The notes under the pieces were generated by a model. That model did not search any database. It saw only the letters and a program-made list of their open reading frames with translations, and was not told where the DNA came from. DNA of 64,000 nt, taken from contig NZ_JAJJZG010000006.1 in assembly GCF_021028995.1 (NCBI RefSeq), positions 110,646 through 174,645 on the forward strand. Direction: 5' to 3'. This document shows positions 8,558 through 16,507 of the stretch, piece after piece. The first letter of the stretch is position 1. Every line of letters starts with the position of its first letter. The position numbers and the translations under genes were made by a program. This DNA comes from Halobacterium sp. KA-4 (lineage in GTDB: Archaea; Halobacteriota; Halobacteria; Halobacteriales; Halobacteriaceae).

Positions 8558-9901
8558 CTAGAGTCCCGGAATCGGCGGCGCAGCGTAGATGTCCGTGACG
8601 CCGAGGTAGAGGGTCACGAACACGCCCACGAGCACGTACGTCCGAATCGACCAGAGCCACGCGGTGGCGAACGTCTCACCGCCGCTGGTGCCCTTCTTGA
8701 TTTCGTCGACGGCCTCGGGGCCGTACACCCAGCCGACGAAGATGACGCCGAGCAGCACCGACAGCGGGAGCAACACGCTGTACGCGAGCGTGTCGAACCA
8801 GCCGAGCCACGCGGTGTTCCACGCGGAGAGCGTGCCGAGGACGAACAGGCCGCCGGCGAACGCGAACGCGGTGCCGGGGCGGCTGTAGCTGTAGTTGTCC
8901 ACGACGTAGGAGGTGACGACCTCCAGCAGGCTGATTGCCGAGGAGAGCGCGGCGATGAGCACGACGAGGAAGAACACCGCGCCGAGCGCCTGCCCCGCGG
9001 CGCCGAGGTCGGCGAACACCTGCGCGACGGCGACGAACAGCGCACCGGGGCCGCCGCCCGCTGCGGCGTCCGGCACGCCGCCGAACTGCACGAACAGCAG
9101 CGGGATGACGACGAGGCCGGCGAGCAGGCCGACCGCGGTGTTCAGCACGACGACGAGGCTACCGTCCGCGGGGAGACTGTCGTCGTCACCGAGATAGGAC
9201 GCGTACGTAATCATCGCGCCCATCCCCAGGGACAGCGAGAAGAACGCCTGGCTCACCGCGAACGGGACGATGCTGCCGAGGTTGTTCGCGAGGTAGCCGA
9301 AGTCCGGGGAGAGGTAGTAGCTGTACGCGGCCGCGGAGCCGTCGAGGGTGAACGCGTAGACGGCGAGCGCGACGAGCATGACGACGATGGACGGCACCAT
9401 CAGCTTCGTCGCCTTCTCGATGCCTTCCTCGACGCCGAACGCGACGATGCCCGCGGTGATGGCCATGAAGACGGCGTGGAAGGCGATGGCCTCCCAGCCT
9501 GCGGAGACGGACGCGAAGTAGCCGGCGGCGTCACCGAAGTACGCGCCGGTCGCGCTCCCGAAGACGTACCGGATGACCCAGCCGCCGACGACGCTGTAGT
9601 AGGAGAGAATCCACAGACCCGTGAGCAGGCCGATGGCGCCCACGACCGTCCACGCGGGGTGTTTCAGTCGGTCGAACGCTTCGACGGCGTTGATGTTCGC
9701 GCGCCGCCCGACGACGAACTCCCCGAGGATGGCGGGGAGCCCGATGAGCAGGGCGGCGAGCAGGTAGACGAAGACGAACGCCGCACCGCCGTTCGTCCCG
9801 GTCTTGAACGGGAACTGCCAGATGTTTCCGAGGCCGACCGCCGACCCGACGGCCGCGAGGATGAAGCCGAGTCTCGTGGCCCAGGTTTCTCGTTCTGTCA
9901 T
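8558..9901 (-). CDS. Sodium-dependent neurotransmitter-type symporter (NSS/SNF family), second copy
   Basis: A 447-residue integral membrane protein with the family signature LGFILAAVGSAVGLGNIWQFPFKTGTNGGAAF in helices 1 and 2. Pfam-type SNF features continue (GVEEGIEKATKLMVPSIV, GMGAMITYASYLG). Compared with its downstream neighbour it has IWQFPF instead of LWRFPW, so the pair may differ in substrate. It is presumed to take up an amino acid or similar solute using the Na+ gradient. The two genes are 140 bp apart and each probably has its own promoter. The substrate cannot be told from sequence. Confidence 0.92.
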   Translation of the reverse strand: MTERETWATRLGFILAAVGSAVGLGNIWQFPFKTGTNGGAAFVFVYLLAALLIGLPAILGEFVVGRRANINAVEAFDRLKHPAWTVVGAIGLLTGLWILSYYSVVGGWVIRYVFGSATGAYFGDAAGYFASVSAGWEAIAFHAVFMAITAGIVAFGVEEGIEKATKLMVPSIVVMLVALAVYAFTLDGSAAAYSYYLSPDFGYLANNLGSIVPFAVSQAFFSLSLGMGAMITYASYLGDDDSLPADGSLVVVLNTAVGLLAGLVVIPLLFVQFGGVPDAAAGGGPGALFVAVAQVFADLGAAGQALGAVFFLVVLIAALSSAISLLEVVTSYVVDNYSYSRPGTAFAFAGGLFVLGTLSAWNTAWLGWFDTLAYSVLLPLSVLLGVIFVGWVYGPEAVDEIKKGTSGGETFATAWLWSIRTYVLVGVFVTLYLGVTDIYAAPPIPGL

Positions 9902-9985
9902 GTTGTACCACGCCGTACCCGCGCCGTCAGTTAAAAAGCGTACGGTTTGCGAGCGAAGCCCACGCCACAGCCCCGCGAACGAGCG

Positions 9986-10363
9986 TCAGCCCTCGTGGGT
10001 GGCCGCGCGGTACGTCAAGTCGGCCATCGCGAGGAAGAGGAGCGTGCCCGCGACGAACGCCAGCAAGTGCAGCGGCGGCATCGAGAGCCCTTCCGCGGCG
10101 ACGACGCTCCCGGGGACAACCCACTGCCCGACGACGTAGAACCACTGGACGAGCGAGCGCTCCCGGCCCTGCAGGTCGTAGTGGTCGACGGCGAAGCCGA
10201 CGACGACCGCGAGAATCGAGAGCACGCCGAGGTGAGCGTGCGCGCCGACCATCCATCCCGGGAGGTTCGGCCCGCCGGGCATGACGAGGTAGGCGTTCTG
10301 CATCCCGTACAGCATCTGGACCGCGAGGCCGAGGAACCCCGACGTCTTCAGCACGCGTGTCAT
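9986..10363 (-). CDS. Small integral membrane protein with HxH motif, function unknown
   Basis: A 125-residue protein with about four hydrophobic helices. Visible features are LAVQMLYGMQNAYLV, GAHAHLGVLSILAVVVGFAVDHYDLQG, a third helix after WFYVVGQWVVPGSV, and a last helix LHLLAFVAGTLLFLAMADLTYRA. The GAHAHLG motif inside a helix recalls haem- or metal-binding helices of oxidase-like membrane proteins and styrene-oxide-isomerase-like folds, so a bound cofactor is conceivable but unproven. It has no obvious operon partner; the next gene upstream (10479) is divergent. The short 3' spacer to the second NSS gene holds nothing else. Confidence 0.75.
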   Translation of the reverse strand: MTRVLKTSGFLGLAVQMLYGMQNAYLVMPGGPNLPGWMVGAHAHLGVLSILAVVVGFAVDHYDLQGRERSLVQWFYVVGQWVVPGSVVAAEGLSMPPLHLLAFVAGTLLFLAMADLTYRAATHEG

Positions 10364-10478
10364 GGTTGTCGCATTTCAGGTAAGACAGATTAACCTTATT
10401 ATCCGTTGTCATCACGTACACAAAACCACCGTGCGAGCGCCGCCCGCGTTTAAGTGGGAGAGCAGTCAACACCCGCTC

Positions 10479-11117
10479 ATGCCCTCCGACAGACGCCTGG
10501 TCGCGGGCGGCGTAGCGCTGGTCGCTCTCACCGCCGTCGTCAGCGCGCTCGCGTACCCCGAGATGCCCGCGGAGATGGCGACCCACTGGAACGCCAGCGG
10601 CGACGTCAACGACACGATGCCGCGGGCGCTCGGACTCGTGCTGTTCCCAGTGCTGAACGCCGGCCTGTTCGCGCTGTTCGTCGCGCTCCCGCGCGTGGAT
10701 CCACGAACCGACTACGAGTCGTTCCGGCCCGCGTACGACGCGCTCGCGCTCACGACGCTCGGCTTGTTCGCGTACCTCGACGTCGTGGTCGTGCTCGCGA
10801 ACCTCGGCTACGCATTCGAACTCCTCCAAGCGCTGGCACCCGCAATCGGCGCGGTCTACGTCGTCGCCGGCACCGTCACCCGCCACGCCGAACAGAACTG
10901 GTTCGTCGGCGTGCGCACGCCGTGGACGCTCGAAGACGAAGCCGTCTGGGAGCAGACCAACCGCGTCGTCGGCCGCCTCTTTCAGGTGGGTGGCGTCGTC
11001 GCGGCGCTCGGGGTCTTCGTTCCCGCGTACGCGCTCGCGTTCATCCTCGCTCCCGCGCTCGTCGTCGCGGTCGTCTCGTTCGGCTACTCGTACTATCTGT
11101 ACCGCCAGGGCGACTGA
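10479..11117 (+). CDS. DUF1648/SdpI-like membrane protein
   Basis: A 212-residue protein with about six hydrophobic segments. The N-terminal part has the DUF1648 pattern: a membrane helix, then ALAYPEMPAEMATHWNASGDVNDTMPR with the invariant-looking THWNASG motif. The C-terminal half carries the SdpI-type region QNWFVGVRTPWTLEDEAVWEQTNRVVGRLFQVGG. SdpI proteins confer immunity to toxin peptides in Bacillus; in haloarchaea the role is unknown. The ATG at 10479 begins the first signal-like helix (MPSDRRLVAGGVALVALTAV) and is preferred to an upstream in-frame start at 10362. It is divergent from the gene at 9986-10363. Confidence 0.88.
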   Translation: MPSDRRLVAGGVALVALTAVVSALAYPEMPAEMATHWNASGDVNDTMPRALGLVLFPVLNAGLFALFVALPRVDPRTDYESFRPAYDALALTTLGLFAYLDVVVVLANLGYAFELLQALAPAIGAVYVVAGTVTRHAEQNWFVGVRTPWTLEDEAVWEQTNRVVGRLFQVGGVVAALGVFVPAYALAFILAPALVVAVVSFGYSYYLYRQGD

Positions 11118-11245
11118 ACAGACCAGCAAAATCGCGGGGCAGCGTCCGTCCCGAACTGTGTCCACGACCCGACCGCCGGAAAGCGGCAGGGGTGAGTGAG
11201 AAGGGTTGGCTTTATGCGAACCCGCGACAGCCTTCCGAGTGCAAA

Positions 11246-12394
11246 ATGAAGCTCCACGAGTATCAGGCGAAGCAGGTCTTCGCCGAGGCGGGCATCCCGA
11301 CCCCCGGGTCGACGCTCGCCACGTCCGTCGACGAGGTCGTTGAGGCCGCGAGTGACCTCGGCTACCCCGTCGCGGTGAAGGCCCAGGTACACGTCGGCGG
11401 CCGCGGGAAGGCCGGCGGCATCAAACTCGCCGAGAACGAAACCGAAGCCCGCGAGGCCGCCGAGTCCATCCTCGGCATGGACCTCAAGGGGTACACGGTC
11501 GACAAGGTTCTCGTCGAGGAAGCAGTCGACTTCACGAACGAACTGTACGTCGGCGTCACCATGGATCGCGGCGAGGGCAAACCCGTCGTGATGGTCTCCG
11601 AGAAAGGTGGCGTCAACATCGAGGAAGTCGCGGAGGAAGACCCCGAGGCCATCGCCCGGGAGCACGTCGACCCCGCGTTCGGCCTCCACCCCTTCCAGGC
11701 GCGGAAGGTCGTCTACGACGCCGGCATCCCCCGCGAGGTCGCGGGCGACGTCGCATCCATCCTGACGACCCTCTACGAACTCTACGAGGACCGCGACGGC
11801 AGCGACGTCGAGGTCAACCCGCTGATGGTCACCAGCGACGACGAAGTCATCGCGGCCGACGCCGTGATGAACATCGACGAGGACGCGCTGTTCCGTCAGC
11901 CGGAACTCGCGGAGATGGAAGACGAGGCCGCCGAGGACGAACTCGAAGCCAAGGCCAACGAGTACGGCTTCGACTACGTGCGCCTCGACGGCAACGTCGG
12001 CATCATCGGCAACGGCGCCGGACTCGTGATGACGACGCTGGACCTCGTGGACTACTACGGCGGCAAGCCCGCGAATTTCCTGGACATCGGTGGCGGCGCG
12101 AAAGCCGAACGCGTCGCGAACGCCCTCGACATGGTGTTCAGCGACGAGAACGTCGACAGCGTCGTGTTCAACATCTTCGGCGGCATCACGCGCGGCGACG
12201 AGGTCGCAAAGGGCATCAACAGCGCGCTCGAACAGTTCGACGAGATTCCCAAGCGCGTCGTGGTGCGCCTCGCCGGCACGAACGCCGAGGAGGGCCGCGA
12301 GATTCTCAACGACGAGCTGGTGACCGTCGAGGAAACGCTCGAAGGCGCCGTGCAGCGCGCCGTCGAATACGCTGACACGGAGGCAGAACAATGA
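11246..12394 (+). CDS. sucC: Succinate--CoA ligase, beta subunit
   Basis: A 382-residue ATP-grasp enzyme: [48 protein letters not shown] and [16 protein letters not shown] with [14 protein letters not shown]. It binds the nucleotide and succinate in the reversible conversion of succinyl-CoA to succinate plus ATP or GTP in the TCA cycle, working as a heteromer with SucD. Length and motifs are normal for the family. The ATG overlaps nothing upstream; a TATA-like GCTTTATGCG lies at about 11208-11217, a suitable distance for a short or absent leader. Its stop overlaps the sucD start as ATGA. Confidence 0.97.
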   Translation: MKLHEYQAKQVFAEAGIPTPGSTLATSVDEVVEAASDLGYPVAVKAQVHVGGRGKAGGIKLAENETEAREAAESILGMDLKGYTVDKVLVEEAVDFTNELYVGVTMDRGEGKPVVMVSEKGGVNIEEVAEEDPEAIAREHVDPAFGLHPFQARKVVYDAGIPREVAGDVASILTTLYELYEDRDGSDVEVNPLMVTSDDEVIAADAVMNIDEDALFRQPELAEMEDEAAEDELEAKANEYGFDYVRLDGNVGIIGNGAGLVMTTLDLVDYYGGKPANFLDIGGGAKAERVANALDMVFSDENVDSVVFNIFGGITRGDEVAKGINSALEQFDEIPKRVVVRLAGTNAEEGREILNDELVTVEETLEGAVQRAVEYADTEAEQ

Positions 12395-13260
12395 GCATTC
12401 TAGTCGACGACGACACTCGCGTCGTGGTACAGGGTATCACCGGCGGGGAAGGAAAGTTCCACGCCGAACAGATGATCGATTACGGCACGAACGTCGTCGC
12501 GGGCGCGGTGCCGGGCAAGGGCGGCCAGGAGGTCGCCGGCGTCCCGGTGTACGACACCGTCCACGACGCCGTCGACGAGGAGGACGCCGACGCCTCGGTC
12601 ATCTTCGTGCCGCCGGCGTTCGCCGCGGACGCAATCTTCGAGGCCCTCGACACGGACCTCGACCTCGCCGTCGCCATCACCGAGGGCATCCCCACCCAGG
12701 ACATGGCGAAGGTGAACAAGCGCCTGCAGGAGACCGACACGCGCCTGCAGGGGCCGAACTGCCCGGGTATCATCACGCCTGGCGAGGCGAAACTCGGCAT
12801 CCTCCCCGGGAACATCTTCTCGGAGGGGAAGGTCGGGCTCGTCTCCCGCTCCGGCACGCTGACCTACCAGGTCGTGGACTCGCTCACCCAGCGCGGCATC
12901 GGCCAGACCACCGCCATCGGCATCGGGGGCGACCCCATCATCGGGACGGACTTCATCGACGCCCTCGAACTGTTCGAGGCCGATGAGGAGACCGAGGCCG
13001 TCGTGATGTGCGGCGAAATCGGCGGCGAGGACGAGGAGGAGGCCGCCGAGTACATCGCGCAGAACATGGACACGCCGGTTGCCGGCTTCATCGCGGGCCG
13101 CACCGCGCCGCCGGGCAAGCGCATGGGCCACGCGGGTGCCATCGTCTCCGGCAGCGGCACCGGTACTGCCGAGTCCAAAATCAACGCGCTCAACGAGGCA
13201 GGCGTCCCCGTCGGCGACACCCCAGAGGAAGTCGCGGACGACATCGAAGACCTGCTGTAG
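12391..13260 (+). CDS. sucD: Succinate--CoA ligase, alpha subunit
   Basis: A 289-residue CoA-binding and phospho-transfer subunit. The Rossmann-type start [18 protein letters not shown], CoA-site residues [20 protein letters not shown], and the phosphohistidine loop [22 protein letters not shown] (H247) are all intact. The histidine accepts phosphate from succinyl phosphate and passes it to the nucleotide bound by SucC. The 4-bp overlap with sucC implies equal, coupled expression. The following spacer, 13261-13536, holds no gene; it includes the small hairpin GTGTGAATACACAC at 13386-13399 which may lie in the 3' untranslated region. Confidence 0.97.
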   Translation: MSILVDDDTRVVVQGITGGEGKFHAEQMIDYGTNVVAGAVPGKGGQEVAGVPVYDTVHDAVDEEDADASVIFVPPAFAADAIFEALDTDLDLAVAITEGIPTQDMAKVNKRLQETDTRLQGPNCPGIITPGEAKLGILPGNIFSEGKVGLVSRSGTLTYQVVDSLTQRGIGQTTAIGIGGDPIIGTDFIDALELFEADEETEAVVMCGEIGGEDEEEAAEYIAQNMDTPVAGFIAGRTAPPGKRMGHAGAIVSGSGTGTAESKINALNEAGVPVGDTPEEVADDIEDLL

Positions 13261-13536
13261 CCGGCACGCGCCGCTTTTCTTTCGGAAACGAGCAGCCGGG
13301 AGCCGTGGCTGTGCGGTGAGAAACGTGAGGACGGAGCGCAGGTCGCTGCGGGCTCGGACACCCCTGGCCGAGCCACGCGACCGGCGTGTGAATACACACC
13401 ACGCTGGTAGTTAGGTCCAACGGCCGCGGCCAGCAGTTCTGGTTCTCCCCTCGTGCCGCAGCAGCCCGTAAATCGTCGTTAATTCGGCTTAACCGTCCCA
13501 AAACGGCGGCCACTGTATCCCCGGTTTATACTCTAG

Positions 13537-13552
13537 CCGATTGACCAATCGG
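13537..13552. promoter_or_regulatory. Perfect palindrome between TATA-like box and start codon of zinc-ribbon gene
   Basis: CCGATTGACCAATCGG is a 6+6 bp perfect inverted repeat with a 4-bp centre. It ends five bases before the ATG at 13558. A TATA-like GTTTATA lies just upstream at about 13524-13530. A dyad at this place would overlap or abut the transcription start of a leaderless mRNA, the usual site for an archaeal repressor. The regulator is unknown. Confidence 0.5.
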
Positions 13553-13557
13553 ACACG

Positions 13558-13755
13558 ATGACTACTACCGCCCCCGACTCGAACCTCCGGGAGTTCTGCC
13601 AGGACTGCGACCGAGCGACCCGCCACGCGGTCCGCATCGAGCTCCGCGTGGAGAACCACGCCGTGGACAACCCCGGCTGCTCGCGGGAGCCCTACCGCGT
13701 GAGCCGGTGTCTGGTCTGTGACGCCACTGACGCGCGCCGCATGAGCGACGCCTGA
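13558..13755 (+). CDS. Small zinc beta-ribbon protein (DUF7835-like)
   Basis: A 65-residue protein with two CxxC knuckles, FCQDCDRATRH and SRCLVCDATDARRM, separated by a beta-rich middle with the motif SREPYRVS. The spacing matches a single zinc ribbon, and the SREPYRV motif is, as I recall, shared by a small haloarchaeal family of putative zinc proteins (DUF7835). The function is unknown; nucleic-acid or protein binding is likely for such ribbons. A palindrome lies immediately before the start. The next gene, a DNA methyltransferase, begins 44 bp after the stop and could be co-transcribed. Confidence 0.8.
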   Translation: MTTTAPDSNLREFCQDCDRATRHAVRIELRVENHAVDNPGCSREPYRVSRCLVCDATDARRMSDA

Positions 13756-13799
13756 CGCCAGCGAAACGCCTACGTGTGGGCGTGCGGACGACTGAGTGA

Positions 13800-14825
13800 A
13801 TGGAGACCACCCACCGCGTCCACGTCGGCGACGCCCGCGACCTCCCACTCGCCGACGACTCCGTGGACCTCGTGGTCACGTCGCCGCCGTACCCGATGAT
13901 CGAGATGTGGGACGACGTCTTCGCCGCCCTCGACTCCGCCGTCGGCGACGCGCTCGACGCCGGCGACGGCGACCGCGCCCACGACCTGATGCTCTCCGTG
14001 CTTGACGACGCGTGGGCGGAACTCGCGCGCGTGCTCGCCCCGGGTGGCATCGCCGTCGTCAACGTCGGTGACGCCACCCGCAACCTCGGCCGGTTCCGCG
14101 TCTACGACAACCACGCGCGCGTCACCGACGCCTTCCAGTCGCTGGGCTTCGACCCGCTCCCGGGCGTGCTCTGGCGCAAACCCACCAACTCCGCCGCGAA
14201 GTTCATGGGCAGCGGGATGGTGCCGCCGAACGCGTACGTCACGCTCGAACGCGAGCACGTCCTCGTCTTCCGGAACGGCCAGCGCCGCGAGTTCGAGCCG
14301 CGCGCCGACCGCCGCTACGAGGCCGCGTACTTCTGGGAGGAGCGCAACCGCTGGTTCTCGGACGTCTGGGACGACCTCAACGGTGAGCACCAGACGCTCG
14401 CCGACCCCGAGTTGCGGGAGCGCTCGGCGGCGTTCCCGCTGGAACTCCCCTACCGCCTCGTGAACATGTACTCCGTCTACGGCGACACCGTCCTCGACCC
14501 GTTCTGGGGGACCGGCACCACGAGCCTCGCCGCCGCAATCGCCGGCCGCCACTCCGTCGGCGTCGAACGCGACGACGGCCTCGCCGACGCCTTCGACGAC
14601 CGCATCCGCGACGCCCCCGCGCTCTCTCGGGAGTTCGCCACCAGCCGCCTCGACGACCACCGCGCGTTCGTCGACGACTCTGGAGACGACTTCGAGTATG
14701 CCGCCGACCACTACGACACGCGCGTCCGAACGAAACAAGAACAGGCGATTCGCTTCCACGAAGTCACGGACGTCGAACCGACACTGGACGGCTGGGAAGC
14801 GACGCACGAACCGTACGAGGAGTAG
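13800..14825 (+). CDS. Solitary DNA methyltransferase (beta-class, N4-C or N6-A; possible CTAG methylase)
   Basis: A 341-residue methyltransferase. The catalytic motif TSPPY is at residues 27-31 and the AdoMet motif DPFWGTGTTSLAA near 233-245, in the order (catalytic before AdoMet) of the beta class. SPPY is commonest in N4-cytosine enzymes. Between them lie RVLAPGGIAVVNVGD and a target-recognition stretch. No restriction endonuclease gene is adjacent, so it is an orphan. Haloarchaea generally carry an orphan CTAG methylase (Zim), and size and class fit that, but the specificity cannot be proved here. The ATG at 13800 precedes the family-like start METTHRVHVGDARDLPL. Confidence 0.82.
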   Translation: METTHRVHVGDARDLPLADDSVDLVVTSPPYPMIEMWDDVFAALDSAVGDALDAGDGDRAHDLMLSVLDDAWAELARVLAPGGIAVVNVGDATRNLGRFRVYDNHARVTDAFQSLGFDPLPGVLWRKPTNSAAKFMGSGMVPPNAYVTLEREHVLVFRNGQRREFEPRADRRYEAAYFWEERNRWFSDVWDDLNGEHQTLADPELRERSAAFPLELPYRLVNMYSVYGDTVLDPFWGTGTTSLAAAIAGRHSVGVERDDGLADAFDDRIRDAPALSREFATSRLDDHRAFVDDSGDDFEYAADHYDTRVRTKQEQAIRFHEVTDVEPTLDGWEATHEPYEE

Positions 14826-14880
14826 GTGGATTCAAACCGGAAGAAGTCAGTCGAGGCGAATGGAAGCGGAGCGAGACGGC

Positions 14881-14897
14881 CGGGGCGGAGTTGAACC
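14881..14897 (-). repeat. 17-bp duplicate of the tRNA-Val 3' (T-arm) sequence
   Basis: CGGGGCGGAGTTGAACC here is identical to 15028-15044, which encodes the T-stem/loop half of tRNA-Val. The copy lies 126 bp beyond the tRNA 3' end and in the same orientation. Such partial tRNA copies downstream of a tRNA are the usual scar (att site) of an integrated element. No integrase or cargo lies between the copies, so if it is an att scar, the element has gone. Confidence 0.5.
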
Positions 14898-15022
14898 AGA
14901 GCAAGCCGTGCCCGCCCCGCTGCGCGCGACTTGCAGGGTTCAACCCCTTCCGACGCCATTCACGCAGTCACGACGCAGCCAGGGACACACGCGTCGCTGG
15001 CTGGCGTCGGTTCAAGGAGAAG

Positions 15023-15097
15023 TGGGTCGGGGCGGAGTTGAACCGCCGACCTGCTCCGTGTGAAGGAGCCGTCATAACCGGACTAGACCACCGACCC
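15023..15097 (-). tRNA. tRNA-Val(CAC)
   Basis: Read on the minus strand, the segment folds as a full cloverleaf: acceptor GGGTCGG pairs with CCGACCC plus discriminator A, D stem GTC/GAC, anticodon stem GCTCC/GGAGC with loop TTCACAC, and T stem GGCGG/CCGCC around TTCAACT. The anticodon CAC reads the valine codon GUG, which is frequent in this genome. No intron is seen and CCA is not encoded. The 3' end is repeated at 14881-14897. Confidence 0.93.
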
Positions 15098-15205
15098 GCG
15101 CACCAGATAGTACCCGCAGGCCGCCATTAAGGCTTGCGTTTAGTCGACGCGCGGAGTGATGCACCGAACCACGCCCCGATGCCCGCCACCGATAGATTTT
15201 AGTCG

Positions 15206-15223
15206 TTTTGGGCAAACCTAAAA
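15206..15223. promoter_or_regulatory. Candidate DtxR/Idr-type palindrome
   Basis: TTTTGGGCAAACCTAAAA is an imperfect inverted repeat resembling the TTAGGC-type half sites recognised by metal-dependent DtxR-family (Idr/SirR) repressors of haloarchaea. It lies in the gap between the tRNA-Val gene and the 3' end of the adenosyltransferase gene. No promoterless gene directly beside it explains its presence, so its function is uncertain. Confidence 0.25.
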
Positions 15224-15333
15224 CTCGTGCGGCGGACGCCGCCGGCCGTCCGTCCGCGTCTGTCCCAGCCTGTCACCCGTCGGCACCAACCGCGTCCCAC
15301 ACGGGACGAAGGCATCATCTCGTCCGCGCGCCG

Positions 15334-15870
15334 TCAGTACGACGGCGACTCCTCGCGGACACCTGCTTCCAGATTCGCCAGCCGCGCGAACACGAACAGC
15401 GCGTCGGAGAGCCGGTTCAGGTATGCGATTGCGGTCTCGTTGACTTCGTCCTCGTGGTCGGCGAGCGCGACCGCGCGACGCTCGGCGCGCCGGCAGACCG
15501 CTCGCGCGTGGTGGAGGCTCGCGCCGGCCTCGTCGCCGCCCGGCAGGATGAACGACTCCAGCGGTTCCAACTGTTCCTCGCAGGCGTCTATCCACGCCTC
15601 GACCTGGTTGACGTGCTCCTCGGTGACGACTGGGTCGTCCTCCTCGGGTTCGGGGTTGGCGAGATCCGCCTGCACGACGTGGAGGTGATTCTGCGCGGCC
15701 TCGAGGTACTCGTCGAGTTCCTCGACGCCAGTCGGCCGCACCGTCCCGATGAGCGCGTTCACCTCGTCGACGGTGCCGTACGCTTCGATGCGCGGGCTGG
15801 TCTTCGATACCCGCGTCATGTCCCGGAGGTCCGTCTTCCCGGTGTCGCCGCGGCGCGTGTAGATTTTCAT
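15334..15870 (-). CDS. Cob(I)alamin adenosyltransferase, PduO type
   Basis: A 178-residue protein with the PduO signature MKIYTRRGDTGKTDL (ATP-binding N-terminus), SPRIEAYGTVDEVNALIG, FILPGGDEAGASLHHARAVCRRAERR and YLNRLSDALFVFARLAN. It transfers the 5'-deoxyadenosyl group of ATP to Co(I) corrinoid. This is a different fold from the BtuR/CobA-type enzyme encoded at 37298-37993, so the organism has two unrelated adenosyltransferases. The start codon overlaps the glutaredoxin stop as ATGA, so the two are co-translated; a thiol-redox partner may keep cobalt or the enzyme reduced. That link is inference. Confidence 0.94.
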   Translation of the reverse strand: MKIYTRRGDTGKTDLRDMTRVSKTSPRIEAYGTVDEVNALIGTVRPTGVEELDEYLEAAQNHLHVVQADLANPEPEEDDPVVTEEHVNQVEAWIDACEEQLEPLESFILPGGDEAGASLHHARAVCRRAERRAVALADHEDEVNETAIAYLNRLSDALFVFARLANLEAGVREESPSY

Positions 15871-16106
15871 GCGAAAGTGCGTTCGACGTACGTCAGGATG
15901 TTCTCGCTCTCGGCCATCGTCACGCCGTGGTCGTCGTCCACGAGCACGGGGACGCCGCGCTGGCCGCTCACGCGCTTGACCTCGTTGCGTTCGGAGTGCA
16001 TCGCGTCCACCCAGACCGTCTCGTAGTCGACGCCCGCGTCGTCAAGCGCGTTCGCGGCCTTCTCGCAGTACGGGCAGCCGTCCAGTTCGTAGAGTATCAG
16101 ACCCAT
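15867..16106 (-). CDS. Glutaredoxin-like protein
   Basis: A 79-residue thioredoxin-fold protein: MGLILYELDGCPYCEKAANAL carries the dithiol active site CPYC, and GQRGVPVLVDDDHGVTMAESENILTYVERTF holds the cis-proline (GVPVLV) and the C-terminal glutathione/thiol-binding region. It would act in thiol-disulfide exchange in the cytoplasm; haloarchaea use gamma-glutamylcysteine rather than glutathione. The start at 16106 suits the fold; the frame is open further upstream without family resemblance. It is coupled by a 4-bp overlap to the PduO-type adenosyltransferase. Confidence 0.9.
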   Translation of the reverse strand: MGLILYELDGCPYCEKAANALDDAGVDYETVWVDAMHSERNEVKRVSGQRGVPVLVDDDHGVTMAESENILTYVERTFA

Positions 16107-16180
16107 ACCGTCCCTTGGCGGGGCGGCGGCAAAGTAGTTGGTCCCGAACCGTTTTGCCCCCGCACTCCGTCGCCTCGTGC

Positions 16181-16504
16181 GTGCCATCGAACCTCTTCGA
16201 GACGACGTTCGCCGTCGGCGAAGTCGTCGCCGCAGAACCGTTCCCGGAAGCCCGCAAGCCCGAACTCGTGAAACTTGACGTCGACCTCGGCGAGGAGGTC
16301 GTCCAGTCGGCCGCGCAGACCGGCTACAACTACGACCCCGACGACCTCGTCGGCCGGCAGGTGTTGTGCGCGACGAACCTCGGCACGGTCAACATCGCGG
16401 GCTACGAGTCGGAAGTGCTCACCGTCGGCGTCCCGGACGAAAATGGCAACCCCATGCTCGTTGGCCCGGACGAGGACGTACCGCTGGGCGGCGAACTCTA
16501 CTAG
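16181..16504 (+). CDS. tRNA-binding (CsaA/EMAP-II-like) domain protein
   Basis: A 107-residue OB-fold protein of the CsaA/Myf type, starting at GTG 16181 (PSNLFETTFAVGEVVAAEPFPEARKPELVKLDVDLGEE). Typical are the KLDVDLG strand, QTGYNYDPDDLVGRQVLCATNLGTVNIAGYESEVL and the ending MLVGPDEDVPLGGELY. Such stand-alone domains bind tRNA or unfolded protein; the bacterial homologue CsaA is a chaperone-like protein. The start suits a leaderless or nearly leaderless mRNA. It converges on the HTH gene at 16508, with only 3 bp between the stops. Confidence 0.88.
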   Translation: MPSNLFETTFAVGEVVAAEPFPEARKPELVKLDVDLGEEVVQSAAQTGYNYDPDDLVGRQVLCATNLGTVNIAGYESEVLTVGVPDENGNPMLVGPDEDVPLGGELY

Positions 16505-16507
16505 TTA

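Noticed and set aside
6984..9901. Tandem NSS genes as a recent duplication
   Set aside because: The two proteins share family motifs but differ along their length, so the duplication is old or the genes were acquired separately; not unusual.
14891..15130. Plus-strand frame across the tRNA-Val region
   Set aside because: It runs through the tRNA gene on the opposite strand and has no protein-like features.
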